From positions 1-20,404 of the IMG/VR virus record IMGVR_UViG_3300048797_000024: 20,404 nucleotides of DNA. One strand, 5' to 3'. Source of the DNA: a virus. Positions 1 through 4,520 of this stretch are shown here, one piece after another (the first letter of the stretch is position 1; each line of letters begins with the position of its first letter). The notes beneath the pieces are model-generated. The model was not told the origin of the DNA and did not search any database. It saw only the letters and a list, made by a program, of their open reading frames with translations. The translations under genes and the position numbers were made by a program.

Positions 1-207
1 GGGGGTCGTCGTCGCCGCGCATGGTGGCGCGGGAGTCGTCGTCGCCGCGCATGGAGGCGCGGGGGTCGTCGTCGCCGAGCATGGAGGCGCGGGGGTCGTC
101 GTCGCCGAGCATGGTGGCGTGGGGGTCGTCGTCGCCGAGCATGGAGGCGTGGGAGTCGTCGTCGCCGAGCATGGAGGCGCGGGAGTCGTCGTCGCCGCGC
201 ATGGAGG
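1..207 (+). repeat. 30-bp tandem repeat, seven units, coding
   Basis: Seven head-to-tail 30-bp units start at 1, 31, 61, 91, 121, 151 and 181; the last diverges in its final 3-4 bases. All differences among the complete units fall at four positions: 4 (G/A), 18 (C/A), 25 (T/A) and 30 (C/T). Because the unit is a multiple of three, the frame is kept and each unit encodes ten residues of the form ESSSPRMEAR, with an in-frame ATG in every unit. The array begins at or before the left edge of the window, so its full size is unknown. Confidence 0.95.
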
Positions 208-689
208 TCCAGGCGCAGGCCGCAGCGGTCATTCGTAAGAACGGCAAGAAGCTCAAGCTGGTCGTAGTCAAAGGCGGTCAGGTGATCGAGCTAGAGGCAC
301 CGGACATCAGCACGCCGGCGAAGTGGTGCGCCTACTACGGCGTAACCCCCAAGAGGGGTGTGGCGATCTTGTTCAAGGCGCTTGACGAGAACTTCGAGGC
401 GAGCCACGGCATGCTCTACACACCCGGCTCGGAACCTGCGGCACCGGACTGGGATGGTGGTGAGCGCGAGTGCGGCCGTGGCCTGCACTTCAGCCCGACA
501 CCGGGGCATGCCCTGGAGTTCGCGCCGGAAGCCAAGCGGTTCGTCGCCTGCCCGGTGAAGCTCACCAGCATCGTGGTGCATCCCGACGGCACCTACCCGC
601 AGAAGATCAAGGCACCGGGCGTGTGCGGGCCCGTGGTTGAGGTCGACAGGCTGGGCAATGTGATTATGGCGGAGGGAGACGCTGCGTGA
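21..689 (+). CDS. repeat-fronted phage protein with DUF7666-like domain (5' end uncertain)
   Basis: I see two parts. Residues 1-60 are decapeptide repeats (SSSP-[RS]-M-[EV]-A) encoded by the 30-bp array. The remaining ~160 residues form a compact domain with FKALDENF, a Gly/Pro/Asp-rich stretch, then CGRGLHFSPTP and a C-terminal VDRLG segment. The FKALD ... C-x2-GLHFS pattern resembles the small phage domain family DUF7666, whose function is unknown; this match is from memory. The frame is open to the left edge, so the real start may lie outside the window, at any ATG in the array, or at 201, where the non-repetitive part begins (MEVQAQ). No ribosome binding site singles out one ATG. The stop overlaps the GTG of the next gene. 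Confidence 0.6.
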   Translation: MVARESSSPRMEARGSSSPSMEARGSSSPSMVAWGSSSPSMEAWESSSPSMEARESSSPRMEVQAQAAAVIRKNGKKLKLVVVKGGQVIELEAPDISTPAKWCAYYGVTPKRGVAILFKALDENFEASHGMLYTPGSEPAAPDWDGGERECGRGLHFSPTPGHALEFAPEAKRFVACPVKLTSIVVHPDGTYPQKIKAPGVCGPVVEVDRLGNVIMAEGDAA

Positions 690-973
690 GCCAGCCTCAG
701 TATATGGATGCTCTGGAGCGCGCTAACGAGGTGCGCCTAGAACGCGCCCGGATGAAACAGGCCGTCGCTGCTGGTCGGATAGGCGTGGCGGCCGCGATGG
801 GCCATGAGTGCTGCCGGACGCTGCTCGCGCGGGACCTGCTGATGTGGCAGCACCGATGGGGGCGCATCCGGGCTCTGAAGGTCCTCTCAGCCCTTCAGAT
901 CGCGGAGTATCGTACGGTCGAGGACCTAACCGAGCGGCAAAAGACGCTTCTGGTGAAGGCGTGCGAGCGATGA
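686..973 (+). CDS. mIHF-like (actinobacterial integration host factor) DNA-binding protein
   Basis: This 95-aa protein has the layout of actinobacterial integration host factor (mIHF). An N-terminal basic helix (RANEVRLERARMKQAVAAG) is followed by a C-terminal half reading WGRIRALKVLSALQIAEYRT, then a DLTERQKTLL segment. In mIHF the matching part is a G-K-V-K-A ... L-x-I-A-x-T-R ... L-x-x-R-Q-x-x-L-L pattern that forms the helix-two-turn-helix binding DNA. Known mIHF proteins bend and compact DNA and support phage L5 integration. The GTG start at 686 overlaps the upstream stop, and GGAGGGA lies at 671-677. The protein is slightly shorter than host mIHF. A role in phage DNA architecture or recombination is inferred. 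Confidence 0.72.
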   Translation: MSQPQYMDALERANEVRLERARMKQAVAAGRIGVAAAMGHECCRTLLARDLLMWQHRWGRIRALKVLSALQIAEYRTVEDLTERQKTLLVKACER

Positions 974-1107
974 GCACGGCCGCCTACGACAGCTTCCTGC
1001 GTGAGAAGGCGACGATGGATGTGCCGATAGCTGAGGCTGAGGCGATTGCTCCCACGTGGGATCTGTTTCCGTGGCAGACCCTTTTAGTCGATGGGGTATC
1101 CACTTAG
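970..1107 (+). CDS. 45-aa remnant resembling the N-terminus of a SNF2-type helicase
   Basis: ATG at 970 overlaps the preceding TGA. The product has a YDSFLREK segment, then APTWDLFPWQ and LLVDGVST, and stops at 1107, one base before the methyltransferase ATG. Phage and prophage SNF2/DEAD-type helicases often begin with a Y-x-x-F-L-x-x-K helix and a L-F-x-[FW]-Q Q-motif before the Walker A region. Here the reading frame ends shortly after the Q-motif, before any ATP-binding loop. The last codons lie in the inverted repeat at 1090-1115, so the ORF looks cut at that repeat. It could alternatively be a functional micro-protein. The helicase match is recalled, not searched. Confidence 0.5.
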   Translation: MSTAAYDSFLREKATMDVPIAEAEAIAPTWDLFPWQTLLVDGVST

Positions 1108-1115
1108 ATGACCCG
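1090..1115 (-). repeat. inverted copy (A) of the three-copy 26-34 bp element
   Basis: These 26 bases are the exact reverse complement of 3599-3624 and match 1852-1877 in 22 of 26 positions. This copy covers the last codons of the 45-aa ORF and the ATG (1108) of the methyltransferase. Read on the minus strand it encodes the same GHLSGYPI peptide as the direct copy at 3592. Confidence 0.95.
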
Positions 1116-1848
1116 AGGCGGTCCCTTCTTTGATGACGGGCAGGTCACGCTCTACTGCGGCGACTGTCGCCCGATGCTGGGCGACTTCCTGCCCGATGCG
1201 GTCGTGACCGACCCTCCCTACGGCGACACGTCGCTTGATTGGGATCGGCGGGTCGCAGGTGGCTGGCTGGACGCGCTGCTAGGGCCGCAGCTCTGGTGCT
1301 TCGGCTCGATGCGGTTCTGGCTCGAGCAGGCATCCCTGATGGCCGCGACGGACTGGACCTACGCACAAGAGGTTGTGTGGGAGAAGCACAACGGGTCGGG
1401 CTTCCACGCCGACAGGTTCAGGCGCGTTCACGAGCTTGCCGTCCATTGGTATCGGGGCGCGTGGGGTGACCTCTACCACGTCCCGCCGGTCACGAACGAC
1501 GCAACAGCCCGGACACTGCGGCGCAAGACGAGACCGACTCACACGGGCCATATTGAGAACGCCGCCTATGCGAGCGAAGACGGCGGCCCGAAGCTCATGC
1601 GATCAGTCCAGTACGTCCGCGGTGAGCATGGTCGCGCTGTCCATCCGACGCAGAAGCCGCTCGGCATCCTGCGTCCGCTGATCGAATACTCGTGCCCTGT
1701 CGACGGGCTCGTGTTCGACCCCTTCGCTGGGTCCGGTTCGACCCTCGTCGCCGCCCGTGATCTCGGCAGACGGGCCATCGGCATCGAGATCAGCGAGGCG
1801 TATTGCGAGGCGGCGGTTGCTCGGCTGGCGCAGGGAGCACTCGCATGA
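1108..1848 (+). CDS. site-specific DNA methyltransferase (beta class, probably N6-adenine)
   Basis: This 246-aa enzyme should transfer a methyl group from S-adenosylmethionine to an exocyclic amino group in DNA. The N-terminus has the usual DDGQVTLYCGDC start. The catalytic motif IV is DPPY at residues 35-38, HPTQKP is at 179-184, and the SAM-binding motif I DPFAGSGS is at 204-211, followed by GIEIS. Motif IV preceding motif I defines the beta class. DPPY favours N6-adenine over N4-cytosine (usually SPPY). No restriction endonuclease is adjacent, so an orphan phage methylase used for anti-restriction or regulation is likely. The start codon sits inside inverted repeat copy A, and the stop overlaps the next ATG (ATGA). 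Confidence 0.93.
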   Translation: MTRGGPFFDDGQVTLYCGDCRPMLGDFLPDAVVTDPPYGDTSLDWDRRVAGGWLDALLGPQLWCFGSMRFWLEQASLMAATDWTYAQEVVWEKHNGSGFHADRFRRVHELAVHWYRGAWGDLYHVPPVTNDATARTLRRKTRPTHTGHIENAAYASEDGGPKLMRSVQYVRGEHGRAVHPTQKPLGILRPLIEYSCPVDGLVFDPFAGSGSTLVAARDLGRRAIGIEISEAYCEAAVARLAQGALA

Positions 1849-1877
1849 CTCCGGGCCAGCTAAGTAGATACCCCATA
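1844..1877 (+). repeat. direct copy (B) of the three-copy element
   Basis: This sequence matches 3591-3624 in 30 of 34 positions. Both direct copies start at an ATGA stop/start overlap and so encode the first residues of an ORF: MTPGQLSRYPI here and MTPGHLSGYPI at 3592. The first 15 bases of the better copy (ATGAC-TCCGG-GTCAT) are themselves a short palindrome. Confidence 0.9.
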
Positions 1878-2120
1878 GTTGGCGACGTGTGCCTTGAGGG
1901 CTTCACGCCCACCACCTACGACTTCGTATCGACGATTGTCGAGGACCGCTACGGCCATCCGAAGATGTCGCACGCCCGTCCGACCGTGATCCCGTTCGAG
2001 TCTGCGGCGACGCTGTATTTCATGTTGCGCGCCACGCCTGATGGCGAGTTCCCTAGCGGCAAGTGGGGGACGATTCAGCACCTTGAGAACTTGATCCAGG
2101 CGCAGTGTGCCGCGACGTGA
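1845..2120 (+). CDS. hypothetical protein, 91 aa, N-terminus from repeat copy B
   Basis: I do not recognise this family. The ATG at 1845 overlaps the methyltransferase stop (ATGA), and the TGA at 2118-2120 overlaps the likely GTG of the next gene, so the ORF is well framed by coupling on both sides. The first eleven residues come from repeat copy B. The rest is a mixed soluble sequence with an aromatic YFMLRATPDGEFPSGKWG stretch and a C-terminal helix (IQHLENLIQAQ). There are no membrane segments and no clear motif. The longer in-frame extension back to 1803 lies inside the methyltransferase gene and is unlikely to be used. Confidence 0.65.
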   Translation: MTPGQLSRYPIVGDVCLEGFTPTTYDFVSTIVEDRYGHPKMSHARPTVIPFESAATLYFMLRATPDGEFPSGKWGTIQHLENLIQAQCAAT

Positions 2121-2686
2121 GACACGACTACACCAAGGTCGTAGCACCCGAGATGCCCGAGGTGGGCCTGCGCGACTTCCGCCACAACGGCTGGATCTAC
2201 CAGCTCGAGCCGCTCGACACGGGCATGAGCATTCCCGAGCTGCGGTGGACGCGCTCACGTGACGGCTTGACGGAGATCCTAGTCTTGCGCGCATTGCACG
2301 GGGCCGTCGAAGAGTACGAGCCGGCACGGTCGTGGACGGCTGAAGCGCTCGCCCTCTACGACGACGACCGGGACATCTCGACAGCTCGGCTGAAGGGCGA
2401 GCAGCAGCGCATGGACGGCAGCCCCCTAGTGCTGAATAAGGGACTGCGCATGGCCGTGGTTGCTGCCCTGGTGGAAGGCAGAACCCTCAGCGACATTGCG
2501 ATCAAATGCGGACGCTACCGAAAGAGCAGAAGCCGCCGGGACGCTGAAACGAGCTGGGTGCTACGACGAACCGGCCTATTCGCCTTAGGAAAAGGCGACC
2601 CTACACCTTGGGTCCATTCCGACGTGTTGGCCCGGATAGCCCGCGATGGTCTCGACATGGCGCCGCGCGAGGTCGAAGTCCCGTGA
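2117..2686 (+). CDS. predicted helix-turn-helix protein, 189 aa
   Basis: GTG at 2117 overlaps the upstream TGA; another in-frame GTG at 2105 would add four residues. The N-terminal half (~90 residues) is acidic/aromatic and unassigned. The C-terminal part looks like a DNA-binding domain. It has a helix (LRMAVVAALVEG), then LSDIAIKCG as a turn and recognition-like helix, a basic stretch RYRKSRSRRD, and ETSWVLRRTGL followed by WVHSDVLARIARDGLD. Phage and actinobacterial regulators often carry this kind of arrangement, but I cannot name the family. The gene lies between the methyltransferase and an AlpA/MerR-like gene, consistent with regulation. The DNA-binding assignment is inference. Confidence 0.6.
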   Translation: MRHDYTKVVAPEMPEVGLRDFRHNGWIYQLEPLDTGMSIPELRWTRSRDGLTEILVLRALHGAVEEYEPARSWTAEALALYDDDRDISTARLKGEQQRMDGSPLVLNKGLRMAVVAALVEGRTLSDIAIKCGRYRKSRSRRDAETSWVLRRTGLFALGKGDPTPWVHSDVLARIARDGLDMAPREVEVP

Positions 2687-2712
2687 CGCGGCGTCTCAAC
2701 CGAACACCGTAG

Positions 2713-2718
2713 TATCAT
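2713..2718 (+). promoter_or_regulatory. possible -10 box for the small HTH gene
   Basis: TATCAT lies 8 nt before GTG 2727, and an overlapping TAGTAT occupies 2710-2715. The spacing is slightly longer than the 6-7 nt seen at the clearer leaderless starts in this window, and I see no -35 element. There is no Shine-Dalgarno sequence before 2727, so a leaderless or near-leaderless mRNA would explain the start. Confidence 0.35.
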
Positions 2719-2726
2719 GTCCAGTC

Positions 2727-2921
2727 GTGGCAACTAAACTCCCCGAGGTGGTTGGAAGGCAGGAGGCCGCGAAGATCCTCGGGGTTCTCCAGAACAACCT
2801 TCCGCGTGATGTGCCGGAGATGCCGCTACCTGCACAGAGGCTATCCACGGGGCCTGTCTGGGCGAAGGCCGATGTGGAGAAGCTGGCTCGAGAACGGGCG
2901 AAGGCCAAGGCGAAGCGGTGA
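2727..2921 (+). CDS. AlpA/MerR-like small helix-turn-helix protein (excisionase type)
   Basis: The 64-aa product reads LPEVVGRQEAAKILGV, then NNLPRDVPEMP, then STGPVWAKADVEKLARER, and ends in a lysine-rich tail. This is the pattern of the HTH_17/AlpA excisionase-like winged helix: V-G-x-x-E-A-A-x-x-L-G-V, followed by P-x-P, then G-x-V-W-x-x-x-D-[VI]-E-x-[LW]. Such proteins act as small regulators or directionality factors. An upstream in-frame ATG at 2646 lies within the previous gene. I prefer GTG 2727 because the family begins here and a -10-like box precedes it. The TGA overlaps the GTG of the MazG-like gene, so the two are coupled. Confidence 0.72.
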   Translation: MATKLPEVVGRQEAAKILGVLQNNLPRDVPEMPLPAQRLSTGPVWAKADVEKLARERAKAKAKR

Positions 2922-3253
2922 GCGGCTCGGCCGACCTGTTCGTGTACGACCCCGAGATGGAGACTGGCTCTCGCCTCGAGTCCGTGCTGATCCAGATCGG
3001 CAAGGAGCGCAGACGCCAGAACCGACTCAAGCACGAAGGCCGCTTCCTCTATACCTGCGCGGACGACGGGCTGACCCCGGCCGAGAAGCTGGCGTGCTTG
3101 ACTGAGGAGCTTGGAGAGGTCGCCAAAGAGGTCCTGACACGTGAGGGGCATGCCTTAGCGAATGACACGCAGGGCTCACTCGAGGGACTACGCAAGGAGC
3201 TAACTCAGGTAGCTGCGATTGCGGCTGCGTGGCTCGAAACGCTGGGGGAGTAG
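2918..3253 (+). CDS. MazG-like nucleotide pyrophosphohydrolase
   Basis: This 111-aa protein resembles phage MazG/all-alpha NTP pyrophosphatases, which hydrolyse NTPs to NMP and pyrophosphate with Mg ions. The metal-binding signature appears as LTEELGEVAKE (residues 61-71). It is preceded by the helix IGKERRRQNRLKH and followed by LRKELTQVAAIAAAWLE (91-107), where the usual second acidic motif (E-x-x-D) reads E-x-x-Q. The normal second-motif aspartate is therefore replaced by glutamine, as in some phage members. GTG 2918 overlaps the upstream stop. Phage MazG-like enzymes are proposed to adjust nucleotide or alarmone pools; the substrate here is unknown. Confidence 0.8.
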   Translation: MSGSADLFVYDPEMETGSRLESVLIQIGKERRRQNRLKHEGRFLYTCADDGLTPAEKLACLTEELGEVAKEVLTREGHALANDTQGSLEGLRKELTQVAAIAAAWLETLGE

Positions 3254-3256
3254 AAT
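3251..3256 (+). promoter_or_regulatory. -10 box of a putative leaderless promoter
   Basis: TAGAAT ends exactly 6 nt before ATG 3263 (spacer CCAAGC). This places the expected transcription start at the ATG. No Shine-Dalgarno sequence lies in the spacer. The same -10/N6-7/start layout recurs elsewhere in the window. Confidence 0.6.
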
Positions 3257-3262
3257 CCAAGC

Positions 3263-3595
3263 ATGAGCCTCACAACGGACCCCAACGACCCGCGTCTTGG
3301 CCGGCAGGGTGAGCGCGGCCTCAATGATGCCTACCTTGTCCTTAGCGAGGAGGAGCGCGGAAAGGGCTTCGCTCGTCCACTGCGCAGGGCGTATGTTCAT
3401 GTCGGTGTCGGCGGCACCGAGCAGAGCCGCACGGGTGGTGGCTGTGGCGCAGAAACGAGGATGGCGCTTGCGCTCTGCGAGACGTACGCCCGCGACCCCG
3501 GCTTCTACGGCGCGACCTACTGCATTGGCTGCCGGACGCACCTGCCGGTCGGTGAGTTCGTCTGGGATGAGGACGGGCAGGTGGTCGGATCATGA
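3263..3595 (+). CDS. conserved phage hypothetical protein with Cys/His cluster
   Basis: The 110-aa product matches a phage/actinobacterial hypothetical family I recall by its start (M-S-[IL]-T-T-D-P-N-D-P), its middle (Y-L-V-L-S-x-E-E-R-x-K-G-F), and its C-terminal half. That half reads CETYARDPGFYGATYCIGC, then RTHLPVGEFVWDEDG and VGS at the end. Cys61, Cys72, Cys87, Cys90 and His93 could bind a metal. Function is unknown. Known relatives are somewhat longer, with extra sequence between the VHVG segment and the cysteines, so this copy is a compact variant. A leaderless promoter appears to drive it, and its stop overlaps the ATG at 3592. Confidence 0.72.
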   Translation: MSLTTDPNDPRLGRQGERGLNDAYLVLSEEERGKGFARPLRRAYVHVGVGGTEQSRTGGGCGAETRMALALCETYARDPGFYGATYCIGCRTHLPVGEFVWDEDGQVVGS

Positions 3596-3624
3596 CTCCG
3601 GGTCATCTAAGTGGATACCCCATC
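3591..3624 (+). repeat. direct copy (C) of the three-copy element
   Basis: This copy is 30/34 identical to 1844-1877. Its last 26 bases (3599-3624) are the perfect reverse complement of 1090-1115. It forms the start of a 19-codon ORF, just as copy B starts the 91-aa ORF. Confidence 0.95.
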
Positions 3625-3651
3625 AAGCAAGACTGGGCACCCTACCGATGA
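3592..3651 (+). CDS. 19-aa micro-ORF sharing its N-terminus with the 1845 gene
   Basis: The ORF encodes MTPGHLSGYPIKQDWAPYR. Its ATG overlaps the previous TGA (ATGA) and its own TGA overlaps the next ATG at 3648. It therefore bridges two genes exactly, which favours translation at least for coupling. The first eleven residues match those of the 1845 gene at nine positions. It may be a truncated duplicate of that gene's 5' end, with no independent function. Confidence 0.45.
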   Translation: MTPGHLSGYPIKQDWAPYR

Positions 3652-3785
3652 GCAAGCGAGCGCTCCTACACAAACTCCACTGCCCCTACTGCCGGTACCA
3701 CTGGCTACACACCGGGGCCGAGTGGAATGCGCTCAGCCAAGATCAGCGCACCGCGATCGTCGCCAAACGGACCTGCAAGAACTAG
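3648..3785 (+). CDS. small cysteine-containing protein, 45 aa
   Basis: ATG 3648 overlaps the preceding TGA. The protein starts MSKRA, has a CPYC knuckle at residues 12-15, histidines at 8, 11, 18 and 21, and a last cysteine at 43. This could be a minimal zinc-binding fold. I do not recognise a family. The first 14 bases of the gene are identical to those of the 23-aa ORF at 3788, so the two micro-genes have a shared start cassette. It lies immediately upstream of the terminase genes. Confidence 0.55.
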   Translation: MSKRALLHKLHCPYCRYHWLHTGAEWNALSQDQRTAIVAKRTCKN

Positions 3786-3787
3786 CC

Positions 3788-3859
3788 ATGAGCAAGCGAG
3801 CATGCCACGGCACCACCAAGCGAACGCAGACTTGTAGTGTCTGTCTACGATCCGGATAA
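3788..3859 (+). CDS. 23-aa cysteine micro-protein, MSKRA start
   Basis: The ORF begins two bases after the stop of the 45-aa gene and reads MSKRACHGTTKR, then TQTCSVCLRSG. Three cysteines (6, 16, 19) include a C-x2-C pair. Its last 23 bases overlap the GTG start of the terminase small subunit. It could be a real micro-protein or a leader that couples translation into the terminase gene. Evidence is only the start-site duplication and tight spacing. Confidence 0.35.
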   Translation: MSKRACHGTTKRTQTCSVCLRSG

Positions 3860-4520
3860 GCACTGTGGAGGCCAGCGGGCTAACGAGCCGGAGGGCGTCC
3901 TCTGCACTCGACCGAAGGGCTGGGGCACACCACATCCCGGTGTGGGCCGGTGCAAGAGGCACGCGGGATCTACGGCCAACCACGTCAAAGCCGCGAGCCT
4001 GGAGATAGCGAGACGCGAGTGTGCAACGCTTGGCCTCGCGGTAGAGACAACGCCGGCTGACGCGCTGATCCAGGAGGTGTGGGAGGCGTGCGGCAACGTC
4101 GAGTTCTACCGCTCGCTAATCCAGGAGCTTCCGACGCACCCCGAGCCGGACGTGCACGTTGCCGGTGACGAGAGCGACGGCAGTGACCACTGGGAGCGCG
4201 GCGACACAGGTATCTACGGCCGCACCTACCACGTCTCGGGACTGCCGACCGGCGAGGGCAAAGAGCACATCCTGCTCCGGCTGTACAACGATGAGCGGAA
4301 ACGGAAGCTGGAGGCAGCGTCCGCCGCGCTCAGGGCTGGTGTCGATGAGCGCCGTGTGCGCCTGGCGGAAGCTGACGCTACGTGGATCACCGCCGCGTTC
4401 GTGCAGACGCTAGAGACGATGGGCCTGGCGGGTAGAGTGGAGGAGTTCCGTGCCCTCTTCAACGCTAATCTCGCCGCCAGCACGCAGCCCGCTCATCTCG
4501 GCGCTGCTGGCGCAGGGTGA
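3837..4520 (+). CDS. putative terminase small subunit
   Basis: The 227-aa product has the N-terminal Cys/His cluster common in proteins encoded just before actinophage terminases: C10, C23, C39 and H42 within RPKGWGTPHPGVGRCKRHAG, ending in GST. An alpha-helical middle region follows, beginning CATLGLAVETTPADALIQEV. The second half contains ERKRKLEAASAALRAGVDERR and ends near the terminase start. In this family the H-G-G-S-like knuckle is thought to bind zinc, and the protein is annotated as a terminase small subunit, which recognises DNA for packaging. Placement immediately before TerL supports this. It starts with GTG without a clear ribosome binding site and overlaps TerL by 71 nt. Confidence 0.7.
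   Translation: MSVYDPDKHCGGQRANEPEGVLCTRPKGWGTPHPGVGRCKRHAGSTANHVKAASLEIARRECATLGLAVETTPADALIQEVWEACGNVEFYRSLIQELPTHPEPDVHVAGDESDGSDHWERGDTGIYGRTYHVSGLPTGEGKEHILLRLYNDERKRKLEAASAALRAGVDERRVRLAEADATWITAAFVQTLETMGLAGRVEEFRALFNANLAASTQPAHLGAAGAG

Noticed and set aside
1-207. Possible CRISPR array from regular 30-bp repeats
   Set aside because: The units are contiguous with no spacers between them and they stay in frame in a coding sequence; this is a minisatellite.
1860-2327. 155-aa minus-strand ORF
   Set aside because: Spans two coupled + strand genes; composition is typical of antisense GC-rich sequence.
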